A DNA stretch of 64,000 bases from Chamaelirium japonicum (Eukaryota > Streptophyta > Magnoliopsida > Liliales > Melanthiaceae). Below are positions 27,201 to 38,709 of the stretch, piece after piece. A program made the translations under genes and the position numbers. The stretch's first letter is position 1. Each line of letters opens with the position of its first letter. The DNA lies in contig OX393555.1 in NCBI GenBank assembly GCA_947650365.1, positions 14,587,550 to 14,651,549 of the forward strand. The letters run 5' to 3'. The notes beneath the pieces are model-generated. The model had not been told where the DNA came from, searched no databases, and worked only from the letters and a program-made list of their open reading frames with translations.

Positions 27201-27447
27201 TTTTATATTTTGGCTATACAAATATGGGTGTTAAACCCCTTTGATACTTAAATGTACCCACCTAAAACGTAGTCGACCTTATCAACTAGAGTGGGACTTA
27301 CATGGATAAAGATTTACCAATAGTAGGAACCCTTATAGTTACGGGACTCTTTAATTTGGCCACAAAGATGCGGGGGTTAAAGTCACACCTTCCACACAGA
27401 TGTATCCCTATAATATAGTCTACCTTGTAAACTTGAGTGGGACCCAC

Positions 27448-29583
27448 TGTTGAAAATAATCCCGTGGTAGGGGCTCGCAGCAAAAATAATTTTGCGATCG
27501 AAAGACCGTTCATGGTGCACGTTACACAATTTAAACTTTCATTGAAACTAATCTACATATGCGTGCATGTGTATGCACGTGAATCGAACACCCTAACGAT
27601 AATCTAGCGTAATGATTATCTAGCATGCATGCAAATCATAAAGCTCACCAGATCTACGTGTTAGATTATTCATACATTTGTGCGGATCTTTTAACCGCAG
27701 AGAATTGTCTTCTTTGTCGATGGAGGTGGAAGATCGTTCGCGAAGAAGCCGATGGTATGAATGGAGATGATGCCTTCTTGTTCACCCGATCTCATATGAT
27801 GCACGGAACATTGCTCTCGGATCTCTGAATGCCTTCGAAGAATGACCCTACTTCTTCTACGAAATTCCACGCGAGGAAGACGAAGTATCAAGCAGGGAAG
27901 TAGAGAGATGAGGGAGAGATCTAAAGAGAAGAGAGAGAGGGGGTTCGGTTTTTCCAACACCTATGGTCAGCCCCATAAATCCCCCTATATATGGCCGGCC
28001 TATCCCCTGGCCTTGGATAATGATCCAAGGGGATAAGAACATCCCCCAAAAATCTTCCCAAAATCATCATTTTATCTCTCCTTGTATTTATCCATTTTCC
28101 CCACTTTTAGGGCTTATTTTGACCAATTCAAAACCATATCCCCATCCCTATGGCCGGCCCTATTGATGGGGGATTCTCATCCCCACAATATAGGGCTAGC
28201 CCTAGCATGGTCCCTCACTACTAGGGTCGGCCATAAGTGAGGTCTGCCAGAGTGAGTTTTTACCAAAATACCCTGACGCCTCAATTTGATCATTTCTAGT
28301 GTGTGAGACCTAGCGGCCACTCTTTAAGTGATCATTACTAGTTACCTCACTATTAACTGAGGCCATCGAAGGGTGCCTCTAGTAAAGTCAACTAGTCAAC
28401 TCACAACATATCCTAGTGCATCGTACCTATGCAGCGAAGTTCACTTATGGCTAGGGATAACTACTTGTGCCTCTATACTAGTCTCGGGCTTACCCCTTAG
28501 TACTCGCATGTAGTTACACATCTACCGTGCTTTAGTGCCCAGTACACACGGAGCGTAGACTTCTTTCTTCCTCCTACTGCTCATGGTGTTCCGAGGAGAT
28601 GGTTCAAGAACCGTACATAATGTTGATAAGGTGGAACCATCAGGGACCGGGGTTCATGGCTTCCAACTCAAACTCGATCGATACACTACCCGAGTGTACC
28701 ATCGATTCTCTGAGCTCGAGTTAACCTGTGTGGCCACCCAGAGTGCGACACAGACTACACTCCAATCCACCCGGACTTACTATGTTCTCCATCATATCCC
28801 TGCTCTCCGCTTAGTAGTGGTAAACCCGCTGTTCCTCCACTTGATGCCATGATTCACTTCGAGCGGTGGAGACTACCGTCAGACTCGAATGATCATATGA
28901 CTTGTTTCCTTCCAGGTTGACCTATACATCGTACCTCTGATTATCCCATCGAGTAATCAAACCCGATCAACAGTCAAACTAATAACCACCAGGCCTGGGT
29001 TTGGTACAGTGTAAGTCACACCAAGGAACGCACCTCCCTTCAGCGGTATGGATGGCCTGCAGGAGTGACACGCTAATGCAACGCCAGCCGGGTAACCCAA
29101 TACACCATGGTTTTGGATCACTGTATACGGATCCTCACACATTGGTGCACCAAAGCACCACGCAACTAGTTAGTCCATCAGACGTGGTTCCTCAGGGTTT
29201 AGGACCATTTTACCCTAAGCAGAAACATGGCTTAGTGTACCAGTGTCTGCTCACTGATTTATACACCGTGTTAGTTCCGTTCAGCCACAGACACTATGCT
29301 TGGTGATAACCGTGGTGAAGACTTTCCATGAACTGTCATCCCCAACAGCTTATCATGATGAGGCGACCAACCTGATCATAACTACGAACTAATTTAGATT
29401 ATATGGGACAAATCCACTCAGTCTTCACCTCAGTGGACTACCATATAACCATGACTCTCTGTTCTTAATAGAACATGTAACTATGTTACGCACCTATATG
29501 CATCTCATATAATAACTATCAATCTTTATTTATTAGACCAAAAATATAAAGTTTTACAAGCTTAGAACACATCAATCATAACA
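27448..29583 (-). repeat. Copia B 3' LTR (2136 bp)
   Basis: The LTR runs from TGTTGAAAATAATCCC to CATAACA and pairs with 52818-54810. By eye about 10% of positions differ in the first ~235 aligned bases, less further in. Just inside it on the minus strand is a purine-rich AAGTGAGAGAT tract, a plausible polypurine tract. The last ~245 bp also occur alone at 6573-6816. Confidence 0.93.
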
Positions 29584-29599
29584 ATCTCTCACTTGGTCT

Positions 29600-30266
29600 A
29601 GCAAAGCAAAACAGTTTTGACTCCCATCACGTCCACATGTCGCTCGAATACCTTAATAGGTATTGCCTTGGTGAAAGGATCAGCAACATTATCTGTAGAT
29701 GTAATCTGTGTCACCGCTACTCGCTCTTGCTTTTGAAACTACCGAATCAAGTGGAATTTGTGCTCGATGTGCTTCCCCTTCTGGTGATTACATGGCTCCT
29801 TTGCTTGTGCTACCGCCCCACTATTGTCACAATAAAGCACAATAGGCAACTGGGCCTCTGGTACGCACCCCAAATCCGTAAGGAATTTCTTAAGTTATAC
29901 CGCCTCTTTGGTTGCCTCGCACGCTGCAACGTACTCAGCCTCTGTGGTAGAGTTCGCGATGTATTTCTGCTTCATACTCTACCAACTAACCGCTGCTCCT
30001 CCTAAAATAAACATAAATCCTAATGTCGATTTTCTGGATTCCAATTCTGACATAAAGTCAGAATCTGTGTATCCAATCGGTGTCAGTTCCTGTGCAGTGT
30101 AAACCAACTCATAGTCCCTTGTTCTATGAAGGTACTTGAGAATACACTTCACAGCTGTCCAGTGATCTGGACACGGATTCGACTGAAACCGACCCATCAT
30201 GCCTACTGCGAAACAGATATCTGGTCTTGTACAATACATAGCATATATTAGACTATACTGAGGCAT
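29600..30266 (-). pseudogene. Copia B RNase H region
   Basis: The minus-strand stretch at 29979-30266 reads CTRPDICFAVGMMGRFQSNP, then ILKYLHRT, GYTDSDF and finally GGAAVSW. This is the connection and RNase H domain found at the C-terminus of copia pol, which degrades the RNA strand during reverse transcription. The rest of the domain towards the 3' LTR is recognisable but decayed. The plus-strand frame across 29637-30005 is an antisense shadow. Confidence 0.85.
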
Positions 30267-30382
30267 AAGGTATCTTCTGCATATCTGCTCTCTCCTCAGG
30301 TGTCTTAGGACATTGATCCTTAGACAGTTTTACACCATATTTAAATGGCACAAAACCCTTCTTGGAGTTTTGCATGTCAAAC

Positions 30383-31123
30383 CTAGCCATCTATATACGC
30401 GGCCTGTGATAGCGAGAGAATCCTGTTCTGGTGATCTTGTGTTACCTTGATCCCCAAAACATAACTCGCTTCACCTAGGTCTTTCATATCGAACTGTGTT
30501 AACAACCAGACCTTTACTGTTGACAATGTTCCAGCATCATTCCCAATGAGCAGAATATCGTCTACGTAAAGTATCAAATATACCATAGTAGTCTTATCAT
30601 TCCTCTTGTATACACATGGTTCATCCTCGTTTGGAGTAAATCCATATGACTGGATTGGCTGATCAAAACGAATGTTCCAACTTGTAGATGCTTGCTTTAG
30701 TCCATAAATAGACTTCTGCAACTTACAAACTAGATGTTCCTGACCCTCTGACTCAAAATCAGGTGGTTGCATCATATAAATATCTTCTTCCAAATTTCCA
30801 TTGAGAAATGCTGTCTTGACATCCATTTGCCAGATCTCCCAGTTATAATGGGCTGTAATAGATAGGAGGATCCGAATAGACTTTATCATAGCTACCGGCG
30901 AGAAGGTTTCGTCAAAGTTGATTCCTTCTCTCTGGGTATAACCCTTGGCAACTAATTTAGGTTTATAAGTCTCAATAGTACCATCAGATCCTCTCTTCTT
31001 TTTATACACCCACTTACACCCAATAGATTTAATATTGGACAAGAGTCCAGACAGCGTTATGGGAATTGATGCAATTTCTGCCTTTATAGCTTTTTGCCAG
31101 TCAGAGCCGTCAGAAGCTCCCAA
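30383..31123 (-). pseudogene. Copia B reverse transcriptase
   Basis: An open stretch of 246 codons carries the RVT_2 domain of Ty1/copia reverse transcriptase. Visible motifs in order are CKWVYKKK, LVAKGYTQREGINFDETFSP, WQMDVKTAFLNGNL with the first catalytic aspartate, KSIYGLKQA, and YVDDILLIGND with the metal-binding aspartates. It copies element RNA into DNA in virus-like particles. The upstream side is cut off by the gypsy D insertion, beyond which copia pol continues at 41378-41650. It belongs to a fossil element. Confidence 0.92.
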
Positions 31124-31153
31124 TGCCTCATCGTAGCTCAGTGGCTCATCCTC

Positions 31154-33816
31154 TGCTACAACTTTAAGTAGTCCTAATTAAGGGACTAAAAAGTGCAATT
31201 TAACCCCAAGTATAGGGTATGTAGCGAAGTAGTAATCTCGGTGAGTCCGAGGTCGATTCCACAGGGACTGAAGGACTAATGGGAACTAATGTGATGACAG
31301 TGCGTGAACGTGAGTGCAAATCAGGGTTTTCCACTGAGAGTGGAGCACGAATGATGAAACTACGTTACTAAATTAAATAGAACTAAATATTGCAATTAAA
31401 TAAAGGAGGTTACGATGGAGATGAGGCTAAGGCATCCGGGTTCAACCTAGTAGTATATTATGTATTCTTTTGATCAATAATTTTTATGAGGATAGCATGA
31501 AGATTAAGTTCGGACGCATGCTACAGAGGTCTTTAAGCATTGCACATGCCCGGAGTCGATGTGCAATCAAAAGGGCTTGTACACATGTATCGATTTCTAG
31601 TGATAAGCATCCAACATACGAAAATAGATTAAAACTCATATGGCGAGAGACTCGTTACGCTAGTGCTATCTTACCACAGGGATTCATAAGCGGTCCGTAT
31701 GCCCGGAGTCAATACGGACTCAAACAAATATGCAAGTAAAATAACATACATCATCAGACAGTGTCATCCATATAAGATTCAATCATACGAAAATTAAGCC
31801 TTATCATTGATCAAATAAAAAACGTAACATACTACTAGGCGTCCCCCATAGCCTTAGCTAGGGGTTTAGCCGCGCATGTTCATAGAATTTAGCAGAAAAA
31901 CATAAGGGCAAGCAAACTCCATTAATGACGATACGAAGGTTGACGAGCGTAGGCGACGGCTTCCGGCGATGATGACGATGTCGGTGAAGCGTGGTTCGGA
32001 GACGATGGTGTACGGCGCGACTTCGGCGAGGATGAAGCGTGGCTCGGAGATGCTCGGTCGGGATGGTGGTGGATGATGAAGGTCCGGGTTTATGGGTTGA
32101 TGTGGTTCGGGCTAATGGTGGTAATGGAAGAATTTCGGATGGTCCTCCCCCCTAGTTGATGAGGTTCGGGTCTATATAGAGAAAGGGAGTTCGATTTAAG
32201 CAAGGAGAGGGAGAGAGACGTTCGGGATAGAGAGAGAAACGGGGAAGAGAGCCTGGGTCGTGGGTCTCGGATATGGTAATGAAGAGAGAGAGAAACGATC
32301 GGGTGGAGAGAGGAGTTCGGATGGAAGTCCGGGACGTTCGCGAGGAGAGAGATACCGAGGTGATCGGGTACACCGGACGGCTGTGATCTCGGCTCATGGG
32401 TCTCGCGGGTTTTAGAGAGAGAAAGAAACGGGAGTGGTTATGGAAAGAGAGAAGAGAGAAAACAGAGGCGGGAGAGAGAGACGTGCGGACTAGAGAGAGA
32501 AAAGGAAAGAGAGATAGAGAAGGAAAGAGAGAATCCCGGAGAGAGAGGGAGGTGGTGATCGGGTAGAGGGATGGGCGGCTGGGCGTTCGGTTGAGAGAAA
32601 ACAGGGAGGAGAGAGAGAGACGATCGGTTGAGAGCGAGAGCTGGGCGGACGGCTGCATGGGCTCTCTTTGCACGGACGGCTGTGATTGTTTCCAAGTGAT
32701 CACGGGTTAGAGAGAGAGTCGGCTGGATCTATGCATGGGTTTGGGTCGTGCAATGCATTTAGAATGCAAGGGACGGCCTTGATTCTAACTCCGGACGGCT
32801 GCGATTAAGTAGAGAAGAAGAGATTTGGGTGTTATGAGATGGGGTTCGTGCTGGATTTGCATGGGAATAAAAGGGACGGCTGTGATCTGCATGCAAGGGT
32901 TATGAACTAGATGGATGCGATGCGATCGGACGGGTAAGAGTGAATTTATGAGGACGGGACTCGACCAGCTGGGCTCATGCATAGGTCGCACATGGCTCAG
33001 GGATGTGCTTGGATATCATGATGGCCGAGTCAGATGTTATCAGGTTCGGGGTGGCCATGGACTCCGAAAACTCGACCGAAATCCGAATCGCAAAATTGAG
33101 CATGGGTATGCATGGATCTCGGGTTTGTGCGAGGGATTTGAGTGCACGGACGGCTACGATGAAGTCTGGATGGGAAGGAGTAAGGACGAGGGTGATTCGA
33201 TCCCATGCATGGGATGGTTTGATAGAGGAGAAAAGAAAGAGAAAGAAATGAGGAAAGGAGATGAGAGAGAAAAGGTGGCAGGTCTGTCCGCTCTCCATAC
33301 CACATTCGCAAGCCACCGTCATACTCCATTGAGCTTGGTAGAACGTCCGGGGTGCTCCTCTGGTTTGTATCATATGATTTGTCCGCCCGATGAGGTCATT
33401 TTTCTGCCGAATCTTGTAATTATCCTCTGCTTTATTGCTCTTCAGAAACTGCCTCCAAACGAGCACTGGAATTTCCATCGACTCATCGTGAGAATATATA
33501 TCACTTTAGCACGATGCCCTTGGGCTAGCTGCATCGAGATCCAGACCAATTCCCTGAAAACGTACATGAATTGATGCGTATAAGGTCCAATACGATTATC
33601 AATAAAAAGAATAATTTGAACTATCGGGCTCCATATTTTTCATGCATGTATCGTATGAGTGCAGACCCATATACCGTTATGTCCGTATTATAGTCTACTA
33701 TGCATTGATGCAAAGAAAATGATGCGCTTTACGAGTATATGAAAAGTTTTACGTAGCAAAGTGATGATAATGCAGTCAGAAATAAGCGATAAAATGCATT
33801 ATTTGGAGACTTAACA
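31154..33816 (-). repeat. Gypsy D 3' LTR (2663 bp)
   Basis: Borders are TGCTACAACTTTAAG and GACTTAACA. A GA-rich zone at about 32190-32720 produces Ser-Leu-rich minus-strand frames with no coding merit. Seven copies or near copies of GGACGGCTGTGAT are scattered between 32375 and 33160. The same frames appear in the partner LTR at a constant offset of 7556 bp, which shows they are LTR sequence. Confidence 0.95.
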
Positions 33817-33828
33817 CACCCCCCAACC
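33817..33828 (-). promoter_or_regulatory. Gypsy D polypurine tract
   Basis: The minus strand reads GGTTGGGGGGTG immediately inside the 3' LTR. This is the expected place and composition for the primer of plus-strand DNA synthesis. Confidence 0.75.
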
Positions 33829-35440
33829 AGCTTTTTGCTAGTCCTCGAGCAAAATAAGCGAGAATTCAATGCAAAGATTTTCGATGATAATGCATGATGT
33901 TTATCCCCAAAAAGTTTTTTTTTTTTTTTTTTTTTAAATTGGTAAAACAACATAAAGCAATATTTTTTTTTTTTTTTTTTACTAATAGAAAGTTTTGATG
34001 AATAATTTAAAATACTCAAGACTAGAGATTCTACGGCACAAAGTTTGTAGAGTAGTATTAGCCAATTTCTAGTTTACCGAGTCATCGATTGAGTTCCGGT
34101 TATTAACCCTCCGGTAGGAAATATCAAACTGCATGTACTCGAGTGCTCGGTGATATCTGGACTTAACACGACTAGAGCTTTGGTTTTCAAGGATGCATCA
34201 ATACTAATAAGCACCAAGAACAGTCGAACGACCTTAAACACTGATTCAAAACCCCGCTGTCTGTCCAGGTTTACGAGAGGTGTAGATGTTCACTTTAATA
34301 CCACAAGGGCTTTATATGTGATATTCCATGCTTACTCGTGTTTTTACAGCGACGGCTTTCACACTATCTCCCTTTTTTTTTTTTCCTTTTTTTCTTTTTT
34401 TTTCTTTTTTTTTTTCCAGGTCTCCTTTTTTAAAGATCTAATTATGTATCCCTTCCTAATTTACACCATGGTAGCTGCACTCTGTGCCCATGACACGCTG
34501 CCAACGCTCTCATAAGTCAGGTAGCCATCCCCATGTTGCTTTTACATTAGATTCACTATGTGTATATAGGATCATTCTCATAACCCTATACACCATGCTT
34601 CACTAATATAGTTGCATGTAAGTTAGGACTTTTACATAACTCAACCCTAGACCTTGTAATAGGTAGCCCTTTTCGCTGTACCTGGTCTAATCCACTAGTT
34701 GCATTTTTTTTTTTTTTTCACCCTATCTCTCCATAGAGCAAACTAAGTGAACAAGACAGTCGTGGTTCATCAGGCCTCTAAGTATTATCAGATCAACAAC
34801 AACCTATCAAACCTAGACTCCAAAGGTGCAAGCCAGATGTGTAGTGAAGTTTTCAAAATACAATTAACCTGATATTCCATAAGAATGAATTAATAAAGGG
34901 AGCTCAACGTCAACACCTTTCGACTAAAACTTAAGCCTTTTATAATCTATGTCACTAAGTGCCATATAGTCCTAGCAAGAGTACATAAAAATTATACTCC
35001 AAAACTTCCAAAGTAAATAATAATTTTTTTTTTTAATAATAGACAAGAAATAAAAAACAAACAAATTTTATAATAATACGCAAGAAAAGAAGTTTTTTTT
35101 TTTTTTTTTTTGAATACACATAATAAATAGGTATTTGGAAAAGTATAAAAAAATGCACAAAATTAGAATTCGTCAGGATTCCCACCCCCCAACCTAAATA
35201 TGACATTGTCCTCAATGTTTAAAAAAATGATGCACATAATGATATTTCATGAAGATTTAAATATAGAAACATGAAGGATATATCATTTTGTAAGGAAGAC
35301 ATGGAGACGGGTTAGAGATTACCTGAAAAGATGATTACACAGATTTACACTGCTCTCCAAGGACAGTTACTAGAAAGAAAATAGAATACAGGAAAAACAA
35401 AACTAATATACAAGCAAAAGATCTCTAGCAGATATAGAGA
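33829..35440 (-). other. Gypsy D 3' non-coding region with homopolymer tracts
   Basis: About 1.6 kb follows the gag-protease frame where an autonomous element would carry pol. It contains several long T runs on the plus strand (about 33914, 33963, 34375-34415, 34706, 35092). No reverse transcriptase, integrase or other domain was recognised in any frame, and the short frames here have repetitive or low-complexity products. Confidence 0.7.
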
Positions 35441-38185
35441 TTAATCCTGATAAACATAATCTTTTGGAATTTTCAAAAAAAATAAAAAGTAGTCATGCAT
35501 AAAGAAGACATATCCTAAGATGTAATATGGATGCGTATATTCTCTTACCACATCCTTTCTATCAGGGGCAATATTACATTGTTTTTCATGTGCTGAATTT
35601 GTATTCTCTTCAAACTGGAGAATATAAATTTCATTTATATTCCACCCTATACCTTCTTTATGTTTTCTCAAAATTTCAAACAATTTTGTTTCCTGGTTCT
35701 TATTTAAATCAGAAGATATGCTCGTATGAAATGTTTCTCCTTTATCCAAATAAGCATACTTTAATTCAGATGGTAATTGTTTTAGACCAAGTTTTAGTGC
35801 TTTGATATTAGATGGAATTGATGTTGTAGTATCTCGAGGCAAGTCTTCAAAGTAAGCTTTCCATCTATCGGTATCAAACAATGGGACAGAATCTAACAAA
35901 GCATTAACATCCTCGAAAATCTTATGATCAGTGTGACCATAAAAATGAGTCAAACCAGTTTTTAATGGATCAGAAGTAGACATAACCAATTTATCCTCTA
36001 TACAAGCTTCAATCAAGTTTACTTCCTCAGGTTCATCATCATTATCATCATCTAGTTGTTTGCAAATATTGAAAACGTTCAGCTCAATAGTCATATTGCC
36101 AAATGAAAGTTTCATGACCCCATTCCGGCAATTAATAATGGCATTCGATGTAGCCAGGAATGGTCGACCTAGAATGACAGGAATAGGGGTGCTACCATAT
36201 GCCACAGGTTGAGTATCTAAAACAATAAAATCTACGGGAAAGTAGAATTTATCTATCTGAACAAGCACATCTTCTATGATCCCTCTCGGAATTTTGACAG
36301 ATCTATCGGCGAGTTGGAGAGTGACTTTGGTGGGTTTTAATTCACCAAGTCCCAACTGTTCATAAACCGAGTAAGGTAACAGGTTCACACTCGCCCCTAG
36401 ATCAAGTAAAGCTTGTTCTATCCTAAAGTTCCCTATGATACATGAAATAGTAGGACAACCAGGATCTTTATATTTAGGGGGAGCACTCTGCTTAAGGATA
36501 GCACTAACCTGTTCCGTCATAAAGGCCTTCTTTTGTACATAAAGCTTTCGCTTAACTGTACAAAGGTCCTTCAAAAACTTAGCATATGACGGTATTTGTT
36601 TAATTGCATCCAACAAGGGAATATTGATTTTAACTTGTTTGAATACATCAAGGATTTCTTGATCAGATGCTCCCTTTTTAGCCGCTAACAATCTATGGGG
36701 GAATGGGGCAACAGGTTTATACGCAGGCATTGGTTCATCATCTTTTTGTTTAGCAGTGCTATCCTCACCCTCATCTAGAAAAGATTCCTCAAGCTTATCA
36801 GTCGTTTTAGAGATTTCTTTATTGATGACTTTTCCACTCCGAAGGGTGGTGACAGACTTAGCATGCTCTACATGAGAATAAGATGAACTAGGCTTATTAA
36901 CCTCATATTGATTCTTAGGATTAGGCTGAGGTTGAGCAGGAAAAACTCCTTTCTCCCTAGCATTAATTTGTGATTCAATCCTATTGACTGAGGTTTTAAG
37001 TTCTTGAATAGCCTGTGCATTATTCTGGTTTATTTGAGTTTGCCCTTCTATGAAGTGGTTTATCGTAGATTGCCCTGCCATAATCATATCTAATTTATCC
37101 TCGAGGGACTTCAGGTGTGGTGGCACATAAGAAGTTTGATTAGAAGATCCCGGAGGATTATCGGTAGATGAATTATTCTTCCAACTGAAATTAGGATGAT
37201 TCCTCCAATTAGGATTATAGGTATCAGAATATGGGGAACTAAATGGCCTTTTGTAAGCATTAGTGAAATTTGCTTGGTCGTGCAACACTTCTTGAAAGGC
37301 AGGGATTGTAGGACAATCCTTTGTTAAGTGAACGTTACTCTCACAGATTTCACATATGCTATTAACAGAAGTTGTGGTTCTTCCTATGTTAACTTTTTGT
37401 GATTCTAGGGCTTCAAGTTTTCTAGTTAGGTTGGCAATTTTTGCATTGACATCATCTTTCTCAGATAATTGATAGATTCCTCCCTTAGAGTTAGACACTT
37501 GTTTAGATTTGTCAGTTTGATTGCTTGTATCCCAGCTTTGTGCATTTTCAGCTAATTGATCAAAATAATCCCAGGCTTCATCATGGTCTTTATTCATAAA
37601 TTCACCATTACACATCATCTCTACAAATTGTCTCATATTGGAGGCTAGGCCATCATAAAAGAAACTGATGATCCTCCAATCTTCGAAGCCATGATGTGGG
37701 CATAAGAGAAGAAGTTCCTTAAATCTCTCCCAACATTGGAAAAATGTTTCATGTTCTTTTTGAGAGAAATTCATGATATTCCTTCTCAAGGTATTCGTTT
37801 TATGAGTCGGAAAGAATTTTTTTAGGAATTCTCGTGTCATCTCTTGCCATGTCCCAATGCTTCTCGGCCTTAAAGAATGAAACCATGATTTGGCTTTCTC
37901 TTTTAGGGAGAATGGAAAAAGCTTCAGTTTAACTACATCTTCAGTTACATTATTGTATTGTAAGGTTGCAATAACTTCTTCAAATTCTTTAAGATGTAGG
38001 TAAGGACTTTCAGAGTCTAAGCCATAGAACTTAGGGAGTAATTGAATCACTCCCGGTTTCATATCAAAGGTTCCCGCATTGGTAGGAAAAATAAAGCATG
38101 ACGGGGTAGTCGTTCTACTAGGTTGTAAATAATCACGCAAGGTTCTAAATTGTTGCTCATCATGGTTACTTGCATTATCAGCCAT
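35441..38185 (-). CDS. Gypsy D gag-protease polyprotein (914 codons)
   Basis: One open frame from ATG at 38185. Residues 1-70 are an N-terminal region. A retrotransposon gag domain lies at about 70-220, including KLFPFSLKEKAKSWFHSL and FFPTHKTNTLRRNIMNFSQK. A coiled-coil-like stretch near 245-265 is followed by a zinc knuckle, CEICESNVHLTKDC (CX2CX4HX4C), at 278-291. The region to 480 is low-complexity, and a retropepsin-like protease lies at about 570-700 with DLGASVNLLPYSVYEQLGLG. The last residues resemble the linker that precedes reverse transcriptase in relatives and then stop. Gag forms the particle and the protease matures it. The frame is open throughout, in keeping with a very young insertion. 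Codon use is AT-rich. Confidence 0.9.
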   Translation of the reverse strand: MADNASNHDEQQFRTLRDYLQPSRTTTPSCFIFPTNAGTFDMKPGVIQLLPKFYGLDSESPYLHLKEFEEVIATLQYNNVTEDVVKLKLFPFSLKEKAKSWFHSLRPRSIGTWQEMTREFLKKFFPTHKTNTLRRNIMNFSQKEHETFFQCWERFKELLLLCPHHGFEDWRIISFFYDGLASNMRQFVEMMCNGEFMNKDHDEAWDYFDQLAENAQSWDTSNQTDKSKQVSNSKGGIYQLSEKDDVNAKIANLTRKLEALESQKVNIGRTTTSVNSICEICESNVHLTKDCPTIPAFQEVLHDQANFTNAYKRPFSSPYSDTYNPNWRNHPNFSWKNNSSTDNPPGSSNQTSYVPPHLKSLEDKLDMIMAGQSTINHFIEGQTQINQNNAQAIQELKTSVNRIESQINAREKGVFPAQPQPNPKNQYEVNKPSSSYSHVEHAKSVTTLRSGKVINKEISKTTDKLEESFLDEGEDSTAKQKDDEPMPAYKPVAPFPHRLLAAKKGASDQEILDVFKQVKINIPLLDAIKQIPSYAKFLKDLCTVKRKLYVQKKAFMTEQVSAILKQSAPPKYKDPGCPTISCIIGNFRIEQALLDLGASVNLLPYSVYEQLGLGELKPTKVTLQLADRSVKIPRGIIEDVLVQIDKFYFPVDFIVLDTQPVAYGSTPIPVILGRPFLATSNAIINCRNGVMKLSFGNMTIELNVFNICKQLDDDNDDEPEEVNLIEACIEDKLVMSTSDPLKTGLTHFYGHTDHKIFEDVNALLDSVPLFDTDRWKAYFEDLPRDTTTSIPSNIKALKLGLKQLPSELKYAYLDKGETFHTSISSDLNKNQETKLFEILRKHKEGIGWNINEIYILQFEENTNSAHEKQCNIAPDRKDVVREYTHPYYILGYVFFMHDYFLFFLKIPKDYVYQD

Positions 38186-38685
38186 ATTGTCAGAATAGTT
38201 TTTCAGACAGATTTGATTCAGATTCAGCTTTGCTTAATTTTTATGTATAATCCCGATACTACAAGGATATACACCAGATTCAGAGGCAAAGGGTAAGTCA
38301 AGGGTTTGCAAGCAAATGTATGCACCACCTAGAGCCTTCTATACGAACGCTCTCGTTTGAAGGGGATAACAGACTAGACACACATACGCCTACACCGAGA
38401 CGTATGTGCCGAGCTTTCCCACGAGAGCGTAAGTTGATGCGAGATAGCAAATACAGAGAATTTAAAGAACGAGTGTACCAGGGATAAGCAGATCTTTATT
38501 CAGGCAAGCGCGCTATACTCCTTCGCAATCAACGGTCGACTCCTCTTCCAATATTCAGATTTTTTTTTTTTTTTTTTTTTTTACCTGAAAAGAAGGAAAA
38601 GAAGTGCTTAGTATAATGAATGCAAAGAGAAAGCAAAGACTAAAAATAAAAACGTGGATGCGAAGTTCCTATTCGTCCGTTGCAA
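38186..38685 (-). other. Gypsy D leader between PBS and gag
   Basis: About 500 bp of untranslated leader contains a 24-base T run on the plus strand near 38559. No coding text was seen. Confidence 0.7.
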
Positions 38686-38703
38686 TCCCCGGCAACGGCG
38701 CCA
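38686..38703 (-). promoter_or_regulatory. Gypsy D primer-binding site
   Basis: The minus strand reads TGGCGCCGTTGCCGGGGA six bases inside the 5' LTR. This form is common in plant Tat/Athila gypsy elements and is usually assigned to tRNA-Asp. It confirms minus-strand orientation. Confidence 0.9.
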
Positions 38704-38709
38704 AAAACT

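Larger units (their letters stand above)
6463..27447 (+). repeat. Satellite array, ~177-bp monomer, roughly 110 divergent copies
   Basis: The whole stretch is a head-to-tail repeat in one orientation with a period of about 176-178 bp, measured between successive CTCTTTATATTTTGG blocks. Conserved blocks in order are GTGGGCCCCACTTGGACTCC, AAGGATCCCACAATAGTGGG, GGGACTCTTTATATTTTGG, GTGTTAAAGTCACCCCTTTG and CTATAATATAGTCGACC. Copies differ by many substitutions and small indels, so the array is old or not being homogenised. The monomer length is near one nucleosome repeat, as in many plant centromeric and subtelomeric satellites. Three foreign insertions are annotated separately. The short open frames in it are not genes. 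Confidence 0.95.

Noticed and set aside
6463-27447. CRISPR-like array
   Set aside because: Units are contiguous ~177-bp monomers with no unique spacers between short identical repeats, and the DNA is plant nuclear.
7437-27513. Many 60-90-codon frames in the satellite region
   Set aside because: They are chance frames of the 177-bp monomer with similar repeated products such as VKVTPLT and GPTWTPL.
29637-30005. 122-codon plus-strand frame
   Set aside because: It is the antisense of the copia B RNase H region and its product has no recognisable domain.
32152-33574. 183-, 167- and 219-codon frames, repeated at 39708-41130
   Set aside because: They lie in the gypsy D LTRs, recur at exactly 7556 bp, overlap on both strands and have low-complexity Ser/Leu or Lys/Glu-rich products from GA-rich DNA.
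33817-35440. Possible hidden reverse transcriptase or integrase in gypsy D
   Set aside because: No YVDD-, DDE- or zinc-type motif was found in any frame; the stretch is dominated by T runs and unrelated short frames.
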